Shown here: one piece after another, positions 42,922 through 49,699 of the stretch
How the letters are laid out: every line of letters starts with the position of its first letter
How positions within the stretch are numbered: the first letter of the stretch is position 1
Source of the DNA: a cyanobacterium PCC 7702
GTDB lineage: Bacteria > Cyanobacteriota > Cyanobacteriia > Cyanobacteriales > Nostocaceae
Assembly (NCBI GenBank): GCA_000332255.1
Contig: KB235926.1
Span: 3,607,115 to 3,656,813, forward strand
Length of the DNA stretch: 49,699 nucleotides
Direction: 5' to 3'
The notes under the pieces: model-generated
Told to the model about the DNA's origin: nothing
The model's database searches: none
The model's input: the letters and a program-made list of their open reading frames with translations, nothing else
Made by a program: the position numbers and the translations under genes

Positions 42922-45288
42922 ATGGTCGATCGCCCAGTCCATCCAACATCAAAACCACACGGACAAAATCAGTCTGTTGCCAAAGGTCTGGTCCAGAAAG
43001 CACGAAAAATCCTTTGGAAAAAGCAAAAACGACGAGTTACCAGCGCACTTCCCCATCCAAAACTAAAGAAAAAGGCAACTCCTGCTCGCACAAAAGACCG
43101 CTTGTTATCAACCTTGGCGATCGCAATTTTGTTAAGCAGTGCGGGCTTAATTGTGGTTTTTACCTGGATTAGCATTGAGTTAATACTCGATCCCGATGCA
43201 GTCACTTGGTTGAATCAGCTTTTACCGGGATGGGTAAAATCTCTTAATTATCAACAACACTCTCAAAGCCTTAAGGAAATTAAAATCAACCTCGAAAAAC
43301 AAGGTTTGACAGCAGGAGAATTTTTATCTCTAGAAAGCAAAAATACAGCGGAAACTTTTGTACTGCCAGTGCTCGGGCAGGGTAAAAATATAGTTGAACT
43401 GAGAGTTTATCAACGCTCGTCCAACCCAGAAGTAAAATCCCAGCCAGAAAAATACTACAACCTCACAGCACAGCTACCTGTAAGCGGACTAGAAGAATCC
43501 TTTGTACTCGCTCCTTTGCTGGATGCTGGTCTGGATCGTCAAACTGTCAACAAAATTCTCCCCGTAACCGCAGCAAGACGTTTTGAAACCCAAACGCCAT
43601 CCCCAGGTTATTGGTTTTATTTGCAAGGTAAAATCGAAGCGGGAACAGAAGCGATCGCCTACGGTCACGTTTTTCACTACAACCCCGAACGCACCCACCT
43701 ACAACTGATGTTATCTTGGACAAGTCCTTCCGGACGACCACCGCAATGGCGACAAGTAATCAACGCAGGCGCCCAAGAGCTGGTTGTGGACCAAACTGTG
43801 GGTTTTGAACCGCGATTGCGTATCTATGAAGTTAAACCAGTCAAGTTTGTTCTCCACCCCATCCAATTAGAAGAAGTTTCCCTAGAACCATCACTTTTGA
43901 AGGATTCTGCTTACCAAAACGCTCTGCTTTTTGCTCGTAGCGGTCTGTGGACACCAGCATTGCAATCGTTACAATCTCTTGTCCAACAGCATCAAGGCAA
44001 AATACCCCAGACAGTCAAAACACAAATCGATTATATTCGCCTTCATTCCCAATTAACTAAAGCCCAAGCAGATAAAATATGGGCCAGTCCCAGTCAACAA
44101 GTGTTAGCAGACTTAATCGACGGTCGCTGGCAAAAAGCTTTGCAAATTTTTGCAGCTTCAGTGCCAAACGTTCAAGAAATAAATTCTTTACTGCGGATGG
44201 ACTCCCAACGGCTGTGGACTCGTGTAGAAGCAGCATTGCAAGTTAATCCCCACCAACCGCAGGTACAAGCCTGGGCAGCTTTAATTTTAGCAGCTCGTTA
44301 CGGACAAGAACGCGCTAATTCTTTCCTGCAGCAACAAAGTAAAATGTCTCCCCAGTCCTTAGCGTATATTCAAAGTTTACTGGCACAACAATCGAGAGTA
44401 ACTTCTGCTGGCCCTAGTCGCATTGTGGGTTCAGTAAAGGCGATCGCCAGCGTTAATCCTGCTCAATGGTCGCTGTTCAATTCCAAAACCCTCCCCAATA
44501 CCCAAGCTTGGTATCAAATAGAAGTAACCGCTTTCCATGACGGTCAGCGCTGGGTATTTCCTCCCTTTGCAAACTTCCACGACTCGCCTGTCTCGTTTAC
44601 AAAGTCTTTTTGGGAAAGCTTGGGATTGAGCTTTGATCCTACTATTGATATCGTGGTTTGGCTTGCAAACGGACAACAGCAAGTTATCGCAGCCACAGTT
44701 AAAGCTGTACAGTTCCAAAAGGGAATACTGCGACTTTTAGCTGCTAGCGATGAGAACATTCCTCAAGTTACCGATCCTGATACCCAACCACCTCCTCTTG
44801 CACTGACAGCTGCAGCTTTGGAGTGGGTGCAACCAAACCCCATTTCCCTGCAACAGCTGTATCAACAAAATCAATTGCTAGTCAAGACAATACTTCCCAC
44901 AGTGTGGAGAACTTTGCAAGCTTCGGGACAGCTACCACCCGCAAAGATTCCCAATTTGTCACAAATGTTACAAAAACTAGGTTCCTGGCCCGTGCAACAA
45001 ATAGATTTAACAGGTAACGGTGAGCCAGAAACAGTGTTAACTATCTCTGCAGAAGCAATACAATCTTTATATCCCAGTCAAGATCCTCCCCAGCTACCTT
45101 CTCGTCCCAGGACGCTTATCTTTTCCGACAGCGGTCGGTTAATATATACAGATTTTGGTCCGAACTCTCGACAATTCTTGACGGCGATCGCCAAACTTGC
45201 AACAGTAAATTCTTTGGCATTACTGGTAGAAGACGGCAATTTCTACAAGCTCAAGCGCTGGTCAGAGCAAAATCAGCGCTTTGAGTAG
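42922..45288 (+). CDS. Large membrane-anchored protein of unknown function
   Basis: A 788-residue protein from ATG 42922 (a TTG at 42904 would add six). The N-terminal 55 residues are basic and lack a signal. A single membrane anchor, LLSTLAIAILLSSAGLIVVF, lies at about residues 60-82. The remaining 700 residues are exported or cytoplasmic, with alternating helical and beta segments and helical, TPR-like stretches in the centre, including WTPALQSLQSLVQQHQG and QEINSLLRMDSQRLWTRVE. No catalytic motif is seen, and I do not recognise the family. It is divergent from the porin gene, which suggests a role at the cell envelope. Confidence 0.65.
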   Translation: MVDRPVHPTSKPHGQNQSVAKGLVQKARKILWKKQKRRVTSALPHPKLKKKATPARTKDRLLSTLAIAILLSSAGLIVVFTWISIELILDPDAVTWLNQLLPGWVKSLNYQQHSQSLKEIKINLEKQGLTAGEFLSLESKNTAETFVLPVLGQGKNIVELRVYQRSSNPEVKSQPEKYYNLTAQLPVSGLEESFVLAPLLDAGLDRQTVNKILPVTAARRFETQTPSPGYWFYLQGKIEAGTEAIAYGHVFHYNPERTHLQLMLSWTSPSGRPPQWRQVINAGAQELVVDQTVGFEPRLRIYEVKPVKFVLHPIQLEEVSLEPSLLKDSAYQNALLFARSGLWTPALQSLQSLVQQHQGKIPQTVKTQIDYIRLHSQLTKAQADKIWASPSQQVLADLIDGRWQKALQIFAASVPNVQEINSLLRMDSQRLWTRVEAALQVNPHQPQVQAWAALILAARYGQERANSFLQQQSKMSPQSLAYIQSLLAQQSRVTSAGPSRIVGSVKAIASVNPAQWSLFNSKTLPNTQAWYQIEVTAFHDGQRWVFPPFANFHDSPVSFTKSFWESLGLSFDPTIDIVVWLANGQQQVIAATVKAVQFQKGILRLLAASDENIPQVTDPDTQPPPLALTAAALEWVQPNPISLQQLYQQNQLLVKTILPTVWRTLQASGQLPPAKIPNLSQMLQKLGSWPVQQIDLTGNGEPETVLTISAEAIQSLYPSQDPPQLPSRPRTLIFSDSGRLIYTDFGPNSRQFLTAIAKLATVNSLALLVEDGNFYKLKRWSEQNQRFE

Positions 45289-45319
45289 CAAACTTCTCTT
45301 GTTATTGTGCTTGCTTGAG

Positions 45320-45505
45320 CTATTGTTGTTTTGCGTCCGTCGCCAAGCGCTGCATCTTTAAGTTTTGTAGCTGTTGCAGTAGACAGTCCACTTCCGCTTG
45401 TAAATGCAGCAGTTTTACTTGCTGGTCCGCTTGATAAAAACACTTATCCAACTTTGTTGCTAAGATACTTTGGGATTCTAGATCGGAAACACCAGATGTA
45501 GACAT
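45320..45505 (-). CDS. Small coiled-coil protein
   Basis: About 61 residues from ATG 45505 (MSTSGVSDLESQSIL); an upstream TTG at 45529 would add eight. The C-terminal half reads QVKLLHLQAEVDCLLQQLQNLKMQRLA, a strong heptad coiled coil. Hypothetical, convergent with the 788-residue protein. It might be a small regulatory or scaffold protein; no family recognised. Confidence 0.5.
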   Translation of the reverse strand: MSTSGVSDLESQSILATKLDKCFYQADQQVKLLHLQAEVDCLLQQLQNLKMQRLATDAKQQ

Positions 45506-45818
45506 CGCTTGACCAAATCTCAAACTCAACTCACACCATTAGAGATATTATAATAAAGCAATTTGAAGATTTATTAAATAATTGTATAGTTTTTCTGGGC
45601 AAGAGTATCATTACACCTTGCGGACTCCATGACCAATAAGGAGATAATTTTGTTCCCAACAGTAGTTTAAGAAAACCTAGTTCAGGACTTTTCATGGATA
45701 TAGCTCAAAAGATAAACTGACAATCTACATTGATAATTAACAACTGGGAAAATTTTCCCAGCCAACTAACTAACGTTGATGCTTAGTTAATAAACCTTTT
45801 TATCTGCTTGCAAATCCC

Positions 45819-46910
45819 GTGACTTTGAGCCTGTCTGCTATTAAATCTCACCGCCAACCTTGGCCTGGACTGATAGAACAATATCGCCAATACTTGCCTG
45901 TTAGCGACAAAACACCCATTGTGACTCTGCTGGAGGGTAATACTCCCCTGATTCCAACTCCCGCGATCGCAGAACGCATTGGTAAAAAAGTCCGTGTATT
46001 TGTCAAATACGACGGTCTCAACCCCACCGGTAGCTTCAAAGACCGAGGAATGACAATGGCTATTTCCAAAGCCAAAGAAGCTGGCGCCAAAGCTGTGATC
46101 TGTGCAAGTACCGGTAACACATCAGCAGCCGCCGCTGCTTATGCCAGACGTGGCGGAATGCGTGCTTTTGTAATTATTCCCGACGGTTATGTAGCATTGG
46201 GTAAGCTAGCACAAGCTTTGCTGTATGGCGCCGAGGTGCTGGCAATCAAAGGAAACTTTGACCAAGCTCTAGAAATTGTACGCAAGATGGCTGAAACTTA
46301 TCCGGTGACCTTGGTCAATTCAGTTAACCCTTTTCGACTAGAAGGACAAAAAACAGCAGCTTTTGAAATAGTTGATGTCCTCGGCAACGCTCCTGATTGG
46401 TTGTGCATTCCAGTGGGAAATGCTGGAAACATCACAGCATATTGGATGGGATTTTGTCAATACCATCAAGAACTAAAATGCGATCGCCTACCTCGGATGA
46501 TGGGCTTTCAAGCTGCTGGTGCATCTCCTTTAGTAACAGGTAAACCACTAGCCCATCCAGAAACCATAGCCACCGCCATCAGAATCGGAAATCCCGCTAG
46601 CTGGGAAAAAGCTATGGCAGTTAAATCAGCAAGTATGGGAAATTTCTATGCCGTCACCGATGCAGAAATTTTAGAAGCCTACAAGCTGCTAGCATCCGAA
46701 GAAGGCATTTTTTGCGAACCAGCCAGCGCTGCAACAGTCGCAGGTTTATTGCAGCAAAAAGATGAAGTTCCTGCAGGTGCAACAATAGTTTGCGTTCTCA
46801 CCGGTAACGGTTTAAAAGATCCAGACACGGCTATCAAACACGCCCAAAGTCAATTTCAACAAGGTATCGAACCAGAAATAAAAGCTGTAGCCGCAGCGAT
46901 GGGATTTTAG
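45819..46910 (+). CDS. thrC: Threonine synthase
   Basis: ThrC converts O-phosphohomoserine to threonine and phosphate, a PLP enzyme of fold type II. The 363-residue length matches the short cyanobacterial/plant-type class. The PLP-binding motif is [16 protein letters not shown], with Lys the Schiff base. Other marks are [17 protein letters not shown] and [12 protein letters not shown]. The C-terminal [14 protein letters not shown] is a phosphate-binding loop. Start is GTG at 45819, as upstream sequences lack an ATG. Confidence 0.95.
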   Translation: MTLSLSAIKSHRQPWPGLIEQYRQYLPVSDKTPIVTLLEGNTPLIPTPAIAERIGKKVRVFVKYDGLNPTGSFKDRGMTMAISKAKEAGAKAVICASTGNTSAAAAAYARRGGMRAFVIIPDGYVALGKLAQALLYGAEVLAIKGNFDQALEIVRKMAETYPVTLVNSVNPFRLEGQKTAAFEIVDVLGNAPDWLCIPVGNAGNITAYWMGFCQYHQELKCDRLPRMMGFQAAGASPLVTGKPLAHPETIATAIRIGNPASWEKAMAVKSASMGNFYAVTDAEILEAYKLLASEEGIFCEPASAATVAGLLQQKDEVPAGATIVCVLTGNGLKDPDTAIKHAQSQFQQGIEPEIKAVAAAMGF

Positions 46911-46941
46911 AAATTAGCCTGCTGTGTGCTGGGCTTGTTGC

Positions 46942-47388
46942 CTACTGTTGACTGTGCTGCCGCGCTAAACTATCAATAGCATCACCTAAGGCAGTAGTAA
47001 GATTTCTGCGGGTTTGGGCATGATCGTCTTGCTCTGCTTTCAACGCTTGCTGCAAGCGATCGCGCTCTTTTAGCGTCGCAATTAGTTTCGCTTTTAGCTC
47101 TTCTACAGATGTGATTTGCGCTACTTGTTTTTCAATTGCCGCCAACGCCGCACCGTCCTGGAATTGTCTTTGTTCAATTCCTTGCAAGCGGTTAATTTCT
47201 GCTTTTAAAGATGCGATCGCCTGTTGGCTAAGCTGCGCATCCCTACGGCGCTGTTCTGCTTCCGTGTTATAAAGCAGACGCCATTTTTCCGCACTTTCCC
47301 AGGCAGCATCCCGTTCTTTTTGTAACTCTGTTACCTGCTGTTGCAGGACTTGAATTTCTGCCAACCATTCAGTTATTTCCTGAGTCAT
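46942..47388 (-). CDS. Coiled-coil hypothetical protein
   Basis: A 148-residue protein made almost entirely of heptad-rich helices (EIQVLQQQVTELQKERDAAW, then SLKAEINRLQGIEQRQ and VEELKAKLIATLKERDRLQQ). ATG at 47388. It is convergent with thrC, 31 bases from its stop. It may be a structural or scaffold protein; no family recognised. Because coiled coils drift fast, homologues may be hard to detect. Confidence 0.6.
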   Translation of the reverse strand: MTQEITEWLAEIQVLQQQVTELQKERDAAWESAEKWRLLYNTEAEQRRRDAQLSQQAIASLKAEINRLQGIEQRQFQDGAALAAIEKQVAQITSVEELKAKLIATLKERDRLQQALKAEQDDHAQTRRNLTTALGDAIDSLARQHSQQ

Positions 47389-47548
47389 AGATGCGCTCGA
47401 AGCAAGGAAAATTATAGTAATAAATATAACTACTACAAATTTTTTCTTCCCATTTTTTAGTAAAAAAATAACTTTTCATCCCACCCTAGAAACTGGCAAG
47501 ACAAGAGTAAAATGTTTAGAACTCGAAAACAAACACGCGATCGCCTCC

Positions 47549-48055
47549 ATGTTTGATCCACACCCCCGCCTTTCCACAATGCAACCTGAACTGAGAACAC
47601 CAACTCTAAAAAGGTTGCGCCAGCTGAGTCGACTACTAGATAAAGCTATTGTTATTCCTGGAACTAGCTTTGGTATCGGTCTAGATCCCATCGTGGGATT
47701 GATTCCCGTTGGCGGCGATTTTTTGGGTATTCTACTATCTGCCTACATTATTCTGGAAGCAGCGCGACTAGGAGCACCAAGTGCAACCATAGGCAGAATG
47801 GTTTTTAATATCATTATTGACGGCTTGCTAGGTGCTGTCCCCATAATAGGAGACTTTTTCGATTTTACTTGGACAGCCAATGAATACAATATCAAACTCT
47901 TAGAAGAATACCTCAGGTTTCCCAACCAAAGAAAAAGCGCAGATAAATGGTTCGTTTTTCTAGTTTTAATTGCATTGTTGCTTGTTGCCGTTGCCTTAGT
48001 AACCTTGTCTGTGCTAATAGTAAGACTGCTGTGGAAAACCTTAATCGGTAATTAA
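47549..48055 (+). CDS. DUF4112 family membrane protein
   Basis: A 168-residue protein; ATG 47549, or ATG 47579 (MQPELRTPTLKR), which is equally possible. The family signature is LRQLSRLLDKAIVIPGTS, then GLDPIVGLIPVGGDFLGILLS and LLGAVPIIGDFFDFTWTANEYN. It has two to three membrane segments and a C-terminal anchor (VFLVLIALLLVAVALVTLSVL). Widespread in cyanobacteria and other bacteria; role unknown. It lies divergent from the coiled-coil gene and is not close to other membrane genes. Confidence 0.9.
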   Translation: MFDPHPRLSTMQPELRTPTLKRLRQLSRLLDKAIVIPGTSFGIGLDPIVGLIPVGGDFLGILLSAYIILEAARLGAPSATIGRMVFNIIIDGLLGAVPIIGDFFDFTWTANEYNIKLLEEYLRFPNQRKSADKWFVFLVLIALLLVAVALVTLSVLIVRLLWKTLIGN

Positions 48056-48120
48056 ATTGAGTGATTGACAAAATAAGTCAACTACTCTTTCCCGCTAGCG
48101 CTCTTGCAGTGAGTTCGTTC

Positions 48121-48558
48121 CTAACCAAGCAGTTGAGAAAATAGGCTGATTGACCGCCGTAGTGAGTTTGAGAAAGTCCTCCCCCGAATATTCACCGCCA
48201 CGTTTTCATCCCCATGGTAATCACAACCACACCTGTGACACCAAAATTCAACCTGAGACAGGCGATTCCCACGCTCAATATGCCAACAGTAGCAGCATTT
48301 TTGACTAGTGTAACGAGGGTCAACAAAATCAAGCTTCACGCCTTTGACTTCGGCTTTGCAACTAACAAATGCTTAGACTCTACCGCCAATATTCGTGAGG
48401 TCTTCACAAACCAACATGACACCGGACAGAATAAACTGAACTGTGCCATTTGCCAAGCCGTTTTCCCATCCATGTTTGCACGCAAGATTGAACGACTGAG
48501 ACAGCACCGCAGGCGTTTCCATGTTGGATGGAAGTTGGATGCCAATCGTTGTTTGCAA
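48121..48558 (-). pseudogene. Decayed TnpB (IS200/IS605 accessory) remnant
   Basis: On the minus strand VCEDLTNIGGRV (RuvC-II-like, Glu) is followed by a TAA at 48373-48375. The same frame then continues AFVSCKAEVKGVKLDFVDP, then RYTSQKCCYCWHIERGNRL and CHRCGCDYHGDENVAVNI. The last part is the TnpB zinc ribbon and RuvC-III region of IS605-type elements, which is unmistakable. The distance between the RuvC-II motif and the KAEVKG region is shorter than normal, so a deletion is likely. The first RuvC Asp region is not recognisable. No left or right end sequence or tnpA is seen. It is a scar of an old insertion. Confidence 0.85.
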
Positions 48559-48683
48559 AAGAAAATTGTACCTTCACACAGACGTGATATTGTCTGCAAA
48601 TTACAAAGATTGTGTATCGATATCGACGCTCTTATTCCTTCCTACACCGCTTCGCTGTTGCTGGGGTCCTGAGGAGGTTCTCG

Positions 48684-49607
48684 ATGAACGATTGGTGGCA
48701 AGCAACTTTTCCACAGGGACGGCAAACTCTGACAATTACTGATGCTAATGGTTATCCTGTACAAATTGCCTATGGAGAAGCAGGTACTGGCAAGCCTGTA
48801 ATTTTATTACATGGCATGGGTAGCTGGAGCTATAATTGGCGCTACTCTATAGGACCACTATCTCAATTTTTTCGGGTCATTTGCTTTGACGCCAAAGGTT
48901 ACGGCTTTTCTGAAAAACCTTTATCTCGTAGAGAAAAAAGCGGTCACCAAATAGTAGAGTTAGAACGAATTATTCGCATCTTAAGTGACGAACCTGTAGC
49001 AATAGTAGCAGAATCTTTAGGCGGATTAGTTGCTCTTGCTCTGGCTCAGGAACATCCGCAATTAGTAGCACAATTAGTAGTAATAAATGTACCTATCTTT
49101 GCCGAACGTTTACCTCATTGGGGAATGTCATTACTTGCTCAGATCCCGTTGGAAATAGTGCAAGCGATCGATACCCTGCGTTTGGCAAATTTATTTGCAC
49201 CGTTAGTGAGAGAAGTTATGGCCATAGAACGGCGCAACGTGCTGTTCGATCCGTCTGTGTTGACTGCAGAAGACGTTTACTGGATAACTTATCCTTTCAT
49301 TGAATTTCCCGGTACTCTCACCAAAATCACTGAAGAAATACAAATAGCAGCACGAGAAATCGACAATTTGCAAGCAAATAAACCAAATTTGCTCAGCCAA
49401 ATTCAAAACAATCTTCATGCTATTAACTGTCCTGCGTTAGTAATGTGGGGTGAACAAGATAGTTGGTTTCCCGTTAGTCATGGCAAAAAATTACATCAAT
49501 GCCTACCTAATTCTAGGTTGCAAATCCTTCCTCACTGCTGTCACGATGCTTCCACGGGTGCTTCTAAACAAGTAAATGCAGCTATTATTGAGTTTTTACG
49601 AAATTGA
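48684..49607 (+). CDS. Alpha/beta-hydrolase fold protein
   Basis: A 307-residue protein. The oxyanion-hole loop is PVILLHGMGSWSYNWR. The nucleophile is in VAESLGGLVA, with Ala in place of the usual first Gly of GxSxG. The acid is in WGEQDSWFPV and the catalytic His in PHCCHDAST. A cap domain spans about 130-220. Such proteins hydrolyse esters, epoxides or C-C bonds; the substrate is not predictable. The ATG at 48684 has AGGAGG at 48672-48677, so the longer reading from 48612 (GTG/ATG region overlapping the TnpB relic) is rejected. Confidence 0.9.
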   Translation: MNDWWQATFPQGRQTLTITDANGYPVQIAYGEAGTGKPVILLHGMGSWSYNWRYSIGPLSQFFRVICFDAKGYGFSEKPLSRREKSGHQIVELERIIRILSDEPVAIVAESLGGLVALALAQEHPQLVAQLVVINVPIFAERLPHWGMSLLAQIPLEIVQAIDTLRLANLFAPLVREVMAIERRNVLFDPSVLTAEDVYWITYPFIEFPGTLTKITEEIQIAAREIDNLQANKPNLLSQIQNNLHAINCPALVMWGEQDSWFPVSHGKKLHQCLPNSRLQILPHCCHDASTGASKQVNAAIIEFLRN

Positions 49608-49611
49608 AAAA

Positions 49612-49637
49612 AGTCTGCTCCCCTATTCGAGCAGACT
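49612..49637 (-). terminator. Intrinsic terminator at the right edge
   Basis: AGTCTGCTC at 49612-49620 and GAGCAGACT at 49629-49637 form a 9-bp stem with an 8-base loop. On the minus strand it is followed by TTTTTT. It therefore terminates a minus-strand transcript from the right edge, and may also stop the hydrolase transcript. Confidence 0.75.
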
Positions 49638-49663
49638 CCAAAAAAATTAGGGGTGTAGTTTTT

Positions 49664-49699
49664 TTATTCGTTCTTGTTAACTAGCGCAACATATCTGTT
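49664..49699 (-). CDS. 3' end of a CDS running off the right edge
   Basis: The minus strand reads NRYVALVNKNE and then TAA at 49664-49666, followed within 30 bases by an intrinsic terminator. This suggests the C-terminus of a gene whose main part lies beyond the window. Eleven residues are too few to name it. Confidence 0.35.
   Translation of the reverse strand, partial: NRYVALVNKNE

Noticed and set aside
48214-48672. 152-codon plus-strand frame
   Set aside because: Antisense to the recognisable TnpB relic.
1-49699. tRNA, rRNA or CRISPR arrays
   Set aside because: No cloverleaf, T-loop motif or direct-repeat spacer pattern was found by eye on either strand.

Overview
The window is chromosomal DNA of a cyanobacterium. 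The HIP1 octamer (GCGATCGC and close variants) recurs throughout. The gene content also fits: RpaA, sucrose synthase, an SLH-type porin, DUF2555 and DUF4112 proteins, and two Yfr2-like small RNAs. Sucrose synthase, long multi-PAS kinases and the gene density suggest a filamentous or Nostocales-like genome rather than a small picocyanobacterium; that is inference. No tRNA, rRNA or CRISPR array was seen.

Layout. 0-10 kb: an edge fragment resembling the N-terminus of molybdopterin-domain proteins, an XRE regulator with a PBP-like ligand domain, a divergent 2-oxoadipate dioxygenase/decarboxylase-like gene, murG, an SDR oxidoreductase, a VanY-type D,D-peptidase, an AEC transporter and a phosphoribosyltransferase. 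10-19 kb: a GPH-type sugar transporter, a GH57-DUF3536 glycosidase, cyanase (cynS), a broken histidine phosphatase, a PH-like membrane protein and purH. 19-31 kb: two tandem Yfr2-like ncRNAs, a 38-residue membrane protein, a multi-PAS histidine kinase separated from its receiver by one in-frame TGA, sucrose synthase, a peptidoglycan-binding protein, an esterase that probably starts at CTG, DUF2555, coaBC behind a structured leader, and rpaA. 31-38 kb: a minus-strand cassette of four unusual genes. 38-49.7 kb: two glycosyltransferases, a frameshifted porin, a large unrecognised membrane-anchored protein, threonine synthase, a DUF4112 protein, a decayed TnpB and an alpha/beta hydrolase.

The most unusual region is the minus-strand cassette at 31.4-37.9 kb. 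In transcription order it encodes a winged-helix-like protein, a P-loop ATPase, an 843-residue protein, and a ParA-type ATPase. The 843-residue protein joins an RNase D-type exonuclease, a Cas4/AddB-type Fe-S PD-(D/E)XK nuclease and an FtsK-type DNA pump, with the catalytic residues of all three visible. The set resembles a DNA-processing, anti-mobile-element or segregation machine that I cannot match to a named system.

A second theme is gene damage. The histidine phosphatase, porin, TnpB and perhaps the hybrid kinase each carry stops or frameshifts. Either these are young pseudogenes or the assembly has errors; read-level data would separate the two.
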